Shown piece after piece: positions 36,645 to 46,339 of a stretch of DNA of 64,000 nt. Position numbers and translations under genes: made by a program. The notes under the pieces are model-generated. The model was not told the origin of the DNA and did no database searches. It worked only from the letters and a program-made list of their open reading frames with translations. Within the stretch, counting starts at the first letter, position 1. Every line of letters begins with the position of its first letter. This DNA is from PALSA-693 sp963729695 (GTDB taxonomy: Bacteria; Actinomycetota; Acidimicrobiia; Acidimicrobiales; Palsa-688). The DNA lies in assembly GCA_963729695.1 (NCBI GenBank), contig CAVSOT010000007.1:1606167-1670166 (forward strand), read 5' to 3'.

Positions 36645-37828
36645 AAGCGCTGCAGATGGACAGATCCATGGCCCGGTTCGCCGCCGCCCGGCTGGCGTCC
36701 GGTTGGAAGGCGGGCAGCAGTGGCAAGGCCGGCCCACTCCGGCTGGTCGACATCGATCCGCCCGACTTGCCGGGCCCCGAGTGGCAGGTCATCCGCCCCC
36801 GGCTGTCGGGGATCTGCGGGAGCGACCTGGCCACCGTCGAAGGGCGGTCGTCGCGATGGTTCGAGCCCATCGTGAGCTTCCCGTTCGTGCCGGGTCACGA
36901 GGTGGTGGGTGACGCCGCGGACGGTCGGCGGGTGGTGATCGAACCGGTCCTCCACTGTCGCATTCGGGGACTCGACCCCCCGTGTCCGCCTTGCTCGCTG
37001 GGCCAGACGAACCACTGCGAGCGTCTCACGGGCGGCCACCTCCAGCCCGGCCTGCAAACCGGTTACTGCGCCGACACGGGTGGAGGGTGGTCCCTCTCGC
37101 TCGTCGCCCATGGCCTGCAGCTCCACGAGGTGCCGGCCGGCTGGCCGGACGAGGCCGCACTCATGGTCGAGCCGACGGCATGCGCGGTGCACGGCGCGCT
37201 GGCCGCTCAACCGGAGCGGCCGGGACAGGAGACCACGGCTGCAGTGATCGGCGCGGGAACCCTCGGATTGACCACCATCGCGGCCATCCGTCGTTTCCGG
37301 CCCGACATCTCTCGACTGGTAGCGGTGGCCAAGTATCCAGAGCAGCGCCGCCTCGCCCGCATCCTCGGGGCGACCACGGTGGTGGAGTCGGATGGCCTGC
37401 GCCGGGCGGTGCGACGAATGACGGGTTCGTGGATGCTCGATCAGGGCCAGCTCACCGGCGGGGTGAACGTGGTCTTCGACTGTGTCGGCAGCGCGGCTTC
37501 GATCGCCGATGCGCTGGCGGTTACCGCGCCGGGTGGAAGCGTGGTCCTGCTGGGCATGCCGGGCCACGTCGGGATCGACCTCACCGCCCTGTGGCAGCGG
37601 GAGATCCGGCTGATTGGCGCCTACGCCTACGGTCCCGAGCCGGCCGCCGGCGACCGCCACAGCTTCCCGCTGGCCATGGAACTGGTCGAAGAGGCGGGGC
37701 TCGATCGTCTGGTGGAAGCCACCTACCCCCTCGACCGGTTTGCCGACGCGATCGAGCACGCCGCCACCGCAGGAAGTCGGGGGGCCGTCAAGGTGGCCTT
37801 CGACCTGCGCGGTGAGAAGCGAAGATAG
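36641..37828 (+). CDS. Zinc-dependent alcohol dehydrogenase (MDR family)
   Basis: 395 residues from GTG at 36641. SGICGSDLATVEG supplies the catalytic-zinc Cys, FVPGHEVVGD the His, and CPPCSLGQTNHC part of the structural-zinc cysteine set. Rossmann motif VIGAGTLGLTTIAAI, NVVFDCVGSAASIADAL and GGSVVLLGMPG follow. Would interconvert an alcohol and aldehyde/ketone with NAD(P). Within the cassette it may act on a fatty alcohol/aldehyde from the upstream reductase or on a polyol head group; which one is open. Confidence 0.85.
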   Translation: MKALQMDRSMARFAAARLASGWKAGSSGKAGPLRLVDIDPPDLPGPEWQVIRPRLSGICGSDLATVEGRSSRWFEPIVSFPFVPGHEVVGDAADGRRVVIEPVLHCRIRGLDPPCPPCSLGQTNHCERLTGGHLQPGLQTGYCADTGGGWSLSLVAHGLQLHEVPAGWPDEAALMVEPTACAVHGALAAQPERPGQETTAAVIGAGTLGLTTIAAIRRFRPDISRLVAVAKYPEQRRLARILGATTVVESDGLRRAVRRMTGSWMLDQGQLTGGVNVVFDCVGSAASIADALAVTAPGGSVVLLGMPGHVGIDLTALWQREIRLIGAYAYGPEPAAGDRHSFPLAMELVEEAGLDRLVEATYPLDRFADAIEHAATAGSRGAVKVAFDLRGEKRR

Positions 37829-37841
37829 GAAGCAGGAAGCC

Positions 37842-39431
37842 ATGCCTCGCCCCGGTTTTGTTCTCGCTGTCGACCGCTCGACCCCGCCGATCCTGACGTG
37901 GCACGGCGAAGGGTTCCGGCTCGAGCGCCTCCCCCCGGGACGTGCCCGGGTCATTTACGCACCCGAACCACTCTCGCCACTCGAGGATCCGGACGACGCC
38001 ATCCAGGACGCCCTGTTGCACCCGCTCGGCGATTGCCAGCCCTTACCGGAACTGCTGTTTCCCGGCATGCGGCTGACCATCGCCTTCGACGACATCTCCC
38101 TGCCGTTGCCGCCGATGCAGCGACCCGACAATCGCCAGCGGGTGATCGAGTCGGTACTCGACATGGCTGCCGCAGCCGGCGTCGACGATGTCGTCCTCAT
38201 TTGTGCCCTCGCCCTGCACCGGAGGATGACGGAGGCCGAGCTCCGGCACGCCATCGGGGACCGGGTGTACGACGCGTTCGCGCCGAATGGCCGGCTGGTC
38301 CAGCACGACGCCGAGGATCCCGAAGGTCTGGTGCACCTCGGTCGTACCGATCAGGGTGAGGATGTGGAGATCAACAAGCGGGCCGCCGAGTCCGATCTCC
38401 TCGTCTACGTCAACATCAATCTGGTTGCCATGGACGGAGGCCACAAGAGCGTCGCCACCGGCCTGGCCAGCTATCGCAGCCTCCGCCACCACCACAACGT
38501 GCGGACCATGCGGCACTCCCGTTCCTTCATGGACCAGGAGCGCTCCGAGCTGCATTCGTCCAACTGGCGCATGGGCCGCCTGATCGCGAGAAGCGGCGTA
38601 AAGGTCTTCCAGATCGAGACGACACTCAACAACGACACCTTTCCCTCGCAAATGGCGTTCCTCCAGCGGAGGGAATGGGAATGGTCGGCGCGGGATCGGG
38701 CCACCTATATGGCCGTGACTCGAGGATTGGCCATGACCCCCCCGCGGGTGGGGCGTTCGATCTTCCAGTCGATAAAAGCCCCGCATCGCATGACCAGTGT
38801 GCACGCGGGCGAAGTAGAGGCCGTGCACGCCGCCACCACGTCAATGGTCTACCGCCAGCAGCTCGTCGATGTCGAGGGTCAGAGCGACATCGCCGTCTTC
38901 GGACTGCCCCACCTCTGCCCGTACAACGTGAACTCGATCATGAACCCGATCTTGGTCATGTGCATGGGACTCGGTTATCTGTTCAACCTGTACCGGGGGC
39001 GGCCGGTGGTACGGGAGGGAGGCGTGGCCATCCTTTCGCATCCGACGCCTTGGGCCTTCCACCCGGTGCACCATCCCTCCTATATCGACTTCTTCGAGGA
39101 GGTTCTGTCGGACACCACCGACCCGGTCGAAATAGAGAAGACCTACGAGGAGCGTTTTGCCACGGACGAGTGGTACCGGCACCTTTACCGCACCAGCCAC
39201 GCCTACCACGGTGTGCATCCGTTCTACATGTGGTACTGGGGCGCCCACGCCCTCGAACATCTCGGGCGGGTGATCATCGTCGGTGGCGATCCGGCCGCGG
39301 TTCGCCGCCTGGGCTTCTCGCCCGCGTCCACGTTGGCCGATGCGCTGGAGATGGCGTCCGACACGGTAGGGCGCGATCCGACCATCACCCACCTCCATTG
39401 CCCGCCGATCATGCTCGCGGACGTTCATTGA
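37842..39431 (+). CDS. LarA-like protein (DUF2088)
   Basis: 529 residues, ATG after AGGAAGC. The N-terminal part matches the lactate-racemase superfamily: LTIAFDDISLPLPPMQRPDNRQRVIESVL, VVLICALALHRRMTE (His about residue 126, at the place of LarA THR) and MDGGHKSVATGLASY (Lys about residue 201, where LarA has GGxKS with the Lys that holds the nickel-pincer cofactor). The C-terminal part (about 300-529) is longer than LarA and rich in aromatic/His residues (HPVHHPSYIDFFEE, HPFYMWYWGAHALEHLGR). No larB/C/E cofactor genes are in the window. Likely an epimerase or hydride-shuttling enzyme on a hydroxy acid or sugar-like group; substrate unknown. Confidence 0.75.
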   Translation: MPRPGFVLAVDRSTPPILTWHGEGFRLERLPPGRARVIYAPEPLSPLEDPDDAIQDALLHPLGDCQPLPELLFPGMRLTIAFDDISLPLPPMQRPDNRQRVIESVLDMAAAAGVDDVVLICALALHRRMTEAELRHAIGDRVYDAFAPNGRLVQHDAEDPEGLVHLGRTDQGEDVEINKRAAESDLLVYVNINLVAMDGGHKSVATGLASYRSLRHHHNVRTMRHSRSFMDQERSELHSSNWRMGRLIARSGVKVFQIETTLNNDTFPSQMAFLQRREWEWSARDRATYMAVTRGLAMTPPRVGRSIFQSIKAPHRMTSVHAGEVEAVHAATTSMVYRQQLVDVEGQSDIAVFGLPHLCPYNVNSIMNPILVMCMGLGYLFNLYRGRPVVREGGVAILSHPTPWAFHPVHHPSYIDFFEEVLSDTTDPVEIEKTYEERFATDEWYRHLYRTSHAYHGVHPFYMWYWGAHALEHLGRVIIVGGDPAAVRRLGFSPASTLADALEMASDTVGRDPTITHLHCPPIMLADVH

Positions 39432-40528
39432 TGCCTGCCCCAGAAGGCAACGAGCCCTTCCGGGAAGCGGTTTTCGAACCTCCAGCCGACCAGGCTCTCT
39501 CGTGGGAGGGGGCGGCGGCATCTCTGGGCCTGGCCGGATCGACCAAGCCACGACGGCGCCTGCCGGTCACGCCGGGGTCGGGAAATCCGGCGGCTGTTTT
39601 TTCGCGCCTGCGTGCTGCCCGCCTTCCGTCTGCGTTCCCGCTGGCGGCCCCGCATTGGCCGTCGTCAGTGCCCCGGCCCCCGGCGGACCACGGACTGGGA
39701 ATGGACTACGACACGGAGTGGGCCCGGCGCTACCCGACCCGCCTGGCCCGGGTGCTCGTGTCCGAGTTGGTGGCCCGGCCGGCCGTGCAGGTGCTCGCTT
39801 CCCCCCGGGTAGCAGGCTTGGATCGCATCGCCCATCTCGACGAGCCGGTCATCTTTGCGGCCAATCACTACAGCCATCTGGATGCTCCGCTGCTCTTGTC
39901 CGTCATCCCCGAGCGCTGGCGGCACCGCATGTTCGTTGCGGGGGCCGCGGACTACTTCTTCGACACCAGAGCCAAGGCCGTGACGTTCTCGTTCCTGCTC
40001 AACGCCGTGCCGATCGAACGACAACGAGTGAGCCGAGACTCCCTCAGGCGGGTGGCGTCACTGCTGACCGACGGCTGGAGCCTCCTGATCTTCCCCGAAG
40101 GTGGGCGCAGCCCCGACGGATGGGGCCAACCGCACCACGCTGGCACCGGCTTGCTGGCCGTCCGTACGGGCCGCCCGATCGTCCCGGTGCACATCGAAGG
40201 GACCCGCCAGATCCTGGCGAAGGGTTCGTCCCGGCTCACTCCGGGTACGACGCACGTCACCTTTGGCCGCCCGTTGCGGCCGCAGCCGGGCGACGATCCG
40301 AGGGAGCTGGCGGCCGCCCTGGAACGCGCCGTGGCCACGCTCGCCGACGAACAAACGACCGACTGGTGGACGGCCCGCAAGCGAGCGGCTGCTCGGTCGA
40401 CCCCTGCCCTGACGGGGCCGGATACCGGGGCGTGGCGGCGCACCTGGGCGCTCGGTAAGAAACCGACCTCCCGCTGGCGAGCGGCGGGGAGATCGGCCGC
40501 CTCGGGACGGGGGTGGCCGCGCGCCTGA
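39431..40528 (+). CDS. PlsC-type acyltransferase
   Basis: 365 residues; ATG shares one base with the previous stop (TGATG). The catalytic motif FAANHYSHLDAPLL (HxxxxD, near residue 145), then FFDTRAKAVTFSFLLNAVPIER, LLIFPEGGRSPDGW and RPIVPVHIEGT are the acyltransferase blocks. An unusual N-terminal extension of about 95 residues is Pro/Ala-rich. PlsC-like enzymes acylate lysophosphatidate or related lipid hydroxyls at the membrane. Last gene of the reductase-ADH-LarA-acyltransferase operon, it would place an acyl chain on the cassette product. Confidence 0.87.
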   Translation: MPAPEGNEPFREAVFEPPADQALSWEGAAASLGLAGSTKPRRRLPVTPGSGNPAAVFSRLRAARLPSAFPLAAPHWPSSVPRPPADHGLGMDYDTEWARRYPTRLARVLVSELVARPAVQVLASPRVAGLDRIAHLDEPVIFAANHYSHLDAPLLLSVIPERWRHRMFVAGAADYFFDTRAKAVTFSFLLNAVPIERQRVSRDSLRRVASLLTDGWSLLIFPEGGRSPDGWGQPHHAGTGLLAVRTGRPIVPVHIEGTRQILAKGSSRLTPGTTHVTFGRPLRPQPGDDPRELAAALERAVATLADEQTTDWWTARKRAAARSTPALTGPDTGAWRRTWALGKKPTSRWRAAGRSAASGRGWPRA

Positions 40529-40588
40529 CCGGCCGCTAGCCCTCACCCAGATGGTCTTAGGGGCCGCGGCGAAGAACGCCAGGCCGTC

Positions 40589-42211
40589 CTATTGGTGTAT
40601 TCGACCGGTCTCCTTGAGTGCCCACCACGCGGTGGCCGCGGCAATCGGCAGGACCGCCAGGTACCCGATGAAACCGGAGAAGGCGGCATCTACCCCATTG
40701 CCGAACGTGGTCAGCTCGACGAGGAAGCCGATGAAGGCGGACAGGCCGACGATGCACGCCGCCAGGAACAGCCCGACGGGCAGCAGTCCGGCGGTATCCG
40801 ACTGTTTGGCCGCGGCTGGTTCGAGATGATGGCCCATGGAGAGGAGGGTTACCGCCACCACGATGGCCACGGCCCAGAGGATGGAGCCCGGATTGAAGAA
40901 GTCGAGGACCCGATCGCGGCCCGGCAGACCAGGGGCGTGCCGGAAGGCGCTGATGATGCTGGCGAGCCACGCCACCACAAACGCCACCAGGATGGCGCCG
41001 GACGTGAGGATCCACGGCGAGTGATGGTCCGCATCCGCCGTGGCTGCCTTGGCCAAGCCGGTTACCCCGCCCAGGACCGACCGCCGCCCCGTAGGTCCGG
41101 CGGAGGACGCGTCGCCTCCGGCTGGGGGCTGGGACCCTGATGACGGGGGTGCCTCGTTTGCGGCCTGGGAAGCCGACGCGCCCACACCGGCAGCCGTCGC
41201 CGCCGCGGCCGGGGGAGCTGCGCCGGGGGCGCCAGGGGATCCCGAGTCGGCCTTGGCGGCGTCGCTTTTCGGCTCGGCGGGCCGACCGGCCTCTGTAGTC
41301 GCGGTCGCAGCCTGGATTGGTTCCGTACTTGGCGCACCACCAACCGGCCCGTCGTCTGGAGGGGCCGCGGCTTCAGTGATCTCCGGGACGACCGGTTCTC
41401 GGGTCGGGCCGCCGGCGGTGGGCGCGGATCCTGCGCCGCCGGGGGGCTCGGCCGCCATCGGCTGGGGCAAGGGGACACCCGCAACCGTCGGGGGCTCGGC
41501 TGATCCCGCCGCCGAGGCTTGACCGGACGGCGGCGCCGGTGTCTCCGCGTCACCCGGCTTCGCTGGCCTTCCGGACGGGGAAGTGGCTCCCGAGTCGGAC
41601 GTACCAGGCTGAGGATGGGCCGCCGGGGACTCCATGGTGACCGTCGGCTCGGCGCCCGAGGCCGTGCTGACGGGAGGGGTCGGGGCTGCCGGAGGCGAGG
41701 CCGGCGCCGGTTCGGCGGCCCGGGTGACCGGAATGGCGGTGGTCGGCGCCGAGGCGGCACCCGCCTCGGGGCGCATGGGCCCCGGTGCTGGCCCAGCGGT
41801 GGATGGGGTGGGGGCGGTGGATGCAGCCGGTGCGGTGGATGCGGAAGATGCAGGGGGCGCAACCGGCGTGGGGGGCGCCGGGAAGGTGGTGGGTGCGACC
41901 GGGGTGGTGGTTGCGACCGGGGTCGTGGGTGCGACCGGGGTGGCGGGTGCGACCGGGGTGGTGGGTGGGACGGACGACTCCGGCGAGCCAGTCGACGCCG
42001 GCGAGCCAGGCGACCGCGGGGGCGGCGCCGCAGGCGCAGCCGGCGGCGGGCCGGGCTCCTGACCGGATTCCGGGACGGTGTTCAGGACCTGCGTGGGGGG
42101 ATCGGAGGCGGCCTCCATGGACCCCGGCGGAGGCGGGGGCGGCGGAGCGATCATCCAGGGGGCGGTCTCTTCCGCCTCGTCGTCGCGGCCGCGCCGCTCG
42201 GCGTCACTCAT
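40589..42211 (-). CDS. Pro/Ala/Thr-rich protein with C-terminal membrane domain
   Basis: 540 residues. After a short acidic start (MSDAERRGRDDEAEETAPWMIAPPPPPPP), about 350 residues are low-complexity Pro/Ala/Thr/Ser with tandem APTTPV-type hexads, giving a long flexible region. The last 150 residues hold four hydrophobic segments (SPWILTSGAILVAFVVAWLA, GSILWAVAIVVAVTLLSM, LLPVGLFLAACIVGLSAFIGFLVEL, FSGFIGYLAVLPIAAATAWWAL). It resembles actinobacterial proteins with a disordered cytoplasmic region before a membrane domain; no enzyme motif is visible and the function is unknown. Confidence 0.65.
   Translation of the reverse strand: MSDAERRGRDDEAEETAPWMIAPPPPPPPGSMEAASDPPTQVLNTVPESGQEPGPPPAAPAAPPPRSPGSPASTGSPESSVPPTTPVAPATPVAPTTPVATTTPVAPTTFPAPPTPVAPPASSASTAPAASTAPTPSTAGPAPGPMRPEAGAASAPTTAIPVTRAAEPAPASPPAAPTPPVSTASGAEPTVTMESPAAHPQPGTSDSGATSPSGRPAKPGDAETPAPPSGQASAAGSAEPPTVAGVPLPQPMAAEPPGGAGSAPTAGGPTREPVVPEITEAAAPPDDGPVGGAPSTEPIQAATATTEAGRPAEPKSDAAKADSGSPGAPGAAPPAAAATAAGVGASASQAANEAPPSSGSQPPAGGDASSAGPTGRRSVLGGVTGLAKAATADADHHSPWILTSGAILVAFVVAWLASIISAFRHAPGLPGRDRVLDFFNPGSILWAVAIVVAVTLLSMGHHLEPAAAKQSDTAGLLPVGLFLAACIVGLSAFIGFLVELTTFGNGVDAAFSGFIGYLAVLPIAAATAWWALKETGRIHQ
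41888..41966 (-). repeat. 18-bp coding repeats (APVTPV hexads)
   Basis: Four to five consecutive 18-bp units related to GTGGGTGCGACCGGGGTG (plus strand), encoding TPVAPTTPVATTTPVAPA-like hexads of the Pro/Thr-rich region. Confidence 0.8.
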
Positions 42212-42503
42212 CGCTCGGCCTTCCGCTCGGGTGAGGTCGACAACAGCGGGCCCGGTTGGCCCGAGGCCAAGATCCGTCGTACGTGCGTCCGAGTGGGCAT
42301 CTGGTCAGGAACAACCCCCATTATGCGCTCCATGTCGGCGTACAACTCCATACCCGTCTTGGCGCGGCATAGACACGAAGGCGACGCTAGCGCCCAAGGG
42401 GTGGCGTACAGGGGGATGCCCCGCCGAGAACGCAACCACCCGCAGTGACTGGGAATCCCCTGCGGATCTGCCCCAACGTTTCCGGACTCCTGTGGTATCT
42501 CTT

Positions 42504-43424
42504 ATGTTGATGGACTTTCGGCAGTTGCAGGCACTCATCGCCATCGCGGACAACGGCAGCTTCTCGGCGGCCGCGACTGCACTCGACACGGTGCAATCGA
42601 ACGTTTCCAGCCACATCGCCCGCCTCGAACGAGAGCTCGGGGTCCAGCTCGTCGACCGGAACGGGGGCCAGTTGACCGAAGAGGGCCGGGCGGTGGTCGA
42701 ACGCGGTCGGCGTGTGGCCGCCGAGCTGGAGGCCGCCGTAGCGGACGTGGCTGCCCTCCGCCATGAGGTCACCGGCACGGCCCGGATCGGGATGATCGGG
42801 ACCACGGCCCGCTGGCTGGCCCCGCTCGTCCTGGACGGGATGGCGGAAGCCCATCCGAATGTCCGCCTGGTCATCGGCGAGGGCACCTCGGCGACGCTCG
42901 AACCGCACCTGGCCTCAGGCTCGCTGGACGCGGCCATCGTGAACCTTCCCCTCAGCAACCCGGATCTGATCGAACGGCCGTTGTTCGACGAGGACCTGGT
43001 GCTGGTGACACCGATCGACCACGACCTGGCCCAACGAGGCGAGGTCCCGCTCACGGAGCTCGACGACTTCGAGCTGCTGCTGCCCGCTCCGGGGACGGTG
43101 TTCCGGCTCGAGATCGATGGCGCCTGCCGCACCGCGGGTGTCTCGCTGCGACCCCGGGCCGAACTCGATGGCGTGCGACTGATCGCCTCGCTCACCATGC
43201 AGGGCTATGGGCCGGCCATCCTTCCGGCCACCGGGTTGGGAGACGGGCACGGCGGCCTGACCCAGGTCAACGTCACGGGACTTCCTCGACGGCGAGTCGG
43301 CGTGGTTCTCCGCCGGCGGAGCCGGCCGAGTGCTCCGGCGCGTGCGCTCCTGGAGACGCTCGACGCGGTGGTGGCTGCCAACCTGGATCCGGCTCGTGGT
43401 CTCCACCCGCCCACGGCGTCCTGA
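42504..43424 (+). CDS. LysR-family transcriptional regulator
   Basis: 306 residues from ATG at 42504 (a second ATG at 42510 is possible). N-terminal winged helix-turn-helix: MDFRQLQALIAIADNGSFSAAATALDTVQSNVSSHIARLERELGVQLVDR. C-terminal periplasmic-binding-like effector domain: ARIGMIGTTARWLAPLVLDGMAEAHPNVRL, LDAAIVNLPLSNPDL. Divergent from the Pro-rich membrane protein with about 290 bases between, and convergent with acn. Target genes unknown; autoregulation or control of the divergent gene is the usual arrangement. Confidence 0.9.
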   Translation: MLMDFRQLQALIAIADNGSFSAAATALDTVQSNVSSHIARLERELGVQLVDRNGGQLTEEGRAVVERGRRVAAELEAAVADVAALRHEVTGTARIGMIGTTARWLAPLVLDGMAEAHPNVRLVIGEGTSATLEPHLASGSLDAAIVNLPLSNPDLIERPLFDEDLVLVTPIDHDLAQRGEVPLTELDDFELLLPAPGTVFRLEIDGACRTAGVSLRPRAELDGVRLIASLTMQGYGPAILPATGLGDGHGGLTQVNVTGLPRRRVGVVLRRRSRPSAPARALLETLDAVVAANLDPARGLHPPTAS

Positions 43425-43431
43425 CCACTGA

Positions 43432-43468
43432 TGGACATCTGTGCAGCCTGAGCCTGCATAGATGTCCA
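43432..43468. terminator. 15-bp stem-loop between lysR and acn
   Basis: TGGACATCTGTGCAG (43432-43446) pairs with CTGCATAGATGTCCA (43454-43468), one G-T pair, 7-nt loop. It sits between two convergent genes, eight bases after the lysR stop and 26 bases before the acn stop, and would act on both strands. No T-run. Confidence 0.7.
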
Positions 43469-43494
43469 AAGGCCGCTGGGAAGTTGCCGGAGCG

Positions 43495-46171
43495 TCAGCT
43501 GTCGCGAAGCTGACGCAGCACGTAGAGGAGGATCCCCCCGTGGCGGTAGTACTCCGCCTCCTTGGGGGTGTCGATGCGGAGGGTGACGACGAACGACCGC
43601 CCGTCCGCCTGCACTGTCAGCTCCCGAGGTAAGGGCGCATCGGCTGCCAGGCCCTCCAAGCCGGTGATATCGAACACCTCGCTGCCGGTCAGGCCCAACG
43701 ACTCGGCGCTATCCCCCTCCTTGAACTGCAGAGGCAGGACGCCCATGCCGACGAGGTTGCTGCGGTGGATCCGCTCGAAGCTCTCGGCCAACACGGCTCG
43801 CACCCCGAGCAGAGCCGTCCCTTTGGCGGCCCAGTCCCGTGAGGAGCCCGACCCGTACTCCTTGCCGGCCAGGATGAGGAGCGGCACGTCCTCCTGTTCG
43901 TAGCGCTTGGCCGCGTCGTAAATGGACATCTCCTGCCCGTCCGGGAGGTGGCGGGTGACCCCGCCCTCCGTGCCGGGCGCGAGGCGGTTGCGCAAACGGA
44001 TGTTGGCAAAGGTGCCCCGGATCATGACCTCGTGATTGCCTCGCCGGGCCCCGTAGGAGTTGAACTCGCTCGGATCCACTCCCCCGTCGACCAGCCAGCT
44101 TCCCGCGGGCCCGTCCTTGCGGATGTTGCCCGCCGGCGAGATGTGGTCGGTGGTGACGCTGTCGCCGAGCAGAGCGAGCACGCGGGCGCCTCGTACGTCG
44201 CGGGAGCGGCGGCGGTGTCATGGTGATCCCGTCGAAGTACGGCGGCTTGCGCACGTAGGTCGAGGTGTTGTCCCACGCATAGGCGTCCCCGGTGGGCACG
44301 GGCAGGCCCTGCCACCGTTGGTCGCCGTCGTAGACCGAGTCGTAGGAGCTGGTGAACATCTTGGATTCCACCGACGACTCGATCACTGCGGCCACCTCGG
44401 CCGGTGACGGCCAGATGTCGCGGAGGTAGACGGGCGAGCCGTCTGGGCCGGTCCCCAACGGCGAGTTGACCAGGTCCAGGTCGATAGAACCGGCCAGGGC
44501 GTAGGCCACCACCAGCGGCGGGGAGGCCAGGTAGTTCATCCGGCAGTCGGGACTGATGCGGCCCTCGAAATTCCGGTTTCCGGAGAGGACCGATACCACC
44601 ACCAGGTCGCCGGCTGAAACCGCGTCGGAGATGGGGCCGAGCAGCGGCCCGCTGTTGCCGATGCACGTCGTGCAGCCGAAGCCGACCAGGTCAAAGCCCA
44701 GTTTCTCGAGATAGGGGACCAGTCCGGCCCGTTCGTAGTAGTCCATGACCACTTTGGAGCCCGGGGCCAGCGACGTTTTCACCCACGGCTTGGTGGTGAG
44801 GCCGCGCTCGACGGCATTGCGAGCGAGCAAACCGGCGGCGATCATCACCGACGGGTTGGAGGTGTTGGTGCACGACGTGATGGCGGCGATGACGACCTGG
44901 CCGTGGTCGAGGTCGAAGCTCGTGCCGTCATCCAGCGTGACCGGCGTGGGGTTGGTGGGCGGCGCGTCGGCGGTTCCTTTCCCCAACATCTTCACGACTG
45001 CGGATCGGTAGCCGGACCGGGCCTGATCGAGGGGAACGCGGTCCTGCGGGCGGGCCGGGCCGGCGAGGGACGGGACCACGGTCGACAGGTCGAGGGAGAG
45101 TCGCTCCGAGTAGTCGGGCTGGTGGGTTGGGTCGTGCCAGAGGCCCTGCTCCTTGGCGTACGCCTCCACCAGCTCGATGCGCTCGGCCGAGCGGCCCGTG
45201 AGCGCCAGATAGCGCAGGGTCTCCTCGTCGATGGGGAAAATGGCGCACGTCGATCCGTACTCGGGCGACATGTTGCCGATGGTGGCCCGGTTGGCCAGCG
45301 GGACCTTGGCGACCCCTTCGCCGTAGAACTCCACGAACTTCCCGACGACGCCGTGGTGGCGCAGCATCTCCGTCACCGTCAGCACCAGGTCCGTGGCGGT
45401 CGAGCCGTCGGGCAAGGACCCGGTCAGCTGGAAGCCCACCACTTTCGGGATCAGCATCGACACGGGCTGGCCCAGCATGGCCGCTTCGGCTTCGATGCCG
45501 CCGACGCCCCATCCGAGGACGCCGAGGCCGTTGATCATGGTGGTGTGGGAGTCGGTCCCGAGCAGGGTGTCGGGGTAGGCCTGGCCGTCGTCGGTGTCGA
45601 ACACCACGCGAGCCAGGTACTCGAGGTTCACCTGGTGGCAAATGCCGGTGTCCGGCGGTACGACTCGCAGCGTCTCGAACGCGCCTTGGCCCCACCGAAG
45701 GAAGCGGTACCGCTCCTCGTTGCGCTGGAACTCCAGCTCGGCGTTGCGGGCGAAGGCGTCCCTGGTGCCGTACACGTCGGCGATGACGGAGTGATCGATC
45801 ACCAGCTCTGCGGGGATGAGGGGATTGACCCTGCCCGCGTCGCCCCCAAGGGTCACCATGGCGTCCCGCATGGCCGCCAGGTCGACCACGGCCGGCACGC
45901 CGGTGAAGTCCTGGAGCAGGATCCGGGCCGGGGCGAAGGCGATCTCCTTGCTCGGCTCGGCGTCGGCATCCCACCCGGCGAGCGACTCGATGTCCCCGGC
46001 GTGGACAGTGAGGTCGTCTTCGTGGCGGAGCATGTTCTCGAGGAGAACCTTCAGCGAGTACGGCAAGCGGGCCGCGCCCGGCAGGGCGTCGAGCCGGAAG
46101 ACCTCATAGGAACGCCCGCCGGCCCGGAGGTCCGCCCGGGCTCCGAAACTGTTGCGGCTGTTGCTTCCCAT
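43495..46171 (-). CDS. acn: Aconitate hydratase (AcnA type), frameshifted near 44200
   Basis: Citrate/isocitrate isomerase of the TCA cycle. ATG at 46171 after AGGAG; about 890 residues when repaired. 4Fe-4S ligands: ITSCTNTSNPS and GCTTCIGNSGPLL. Also LGTDSHTTMINGLGVLGWGVGGIEAEAAMLGQP and, in the swivel domain, AGKEYGSGSSRDWAAKGT and ESFERIHRSNLVGMGVLPLQF. Frame is lost after TMTPPPLP; the continuation DVRGARVLALLGDSVTTDHISPAGNI is one base on, so one extra base lies near 44200. Divergent from aspS, with 168 bases between. Confidence 0.93.
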
Positions 46172-46339
46172 GGCGCACTCCTGGCTCGACGATTTCGTAC
46201 CGTCTGTCAGTTTGGCGCACTGAGGTCTCCCGCGGGAAAAGAGGGACCCAGCTGGGGACGGTCGCCGTCCCGATGCAGTCGGGGTCGACGAAATCTTGAC
46301 CGGGGGCGGTAGGCGAGCGGGGTAGCCTGCTCGGTCGTC

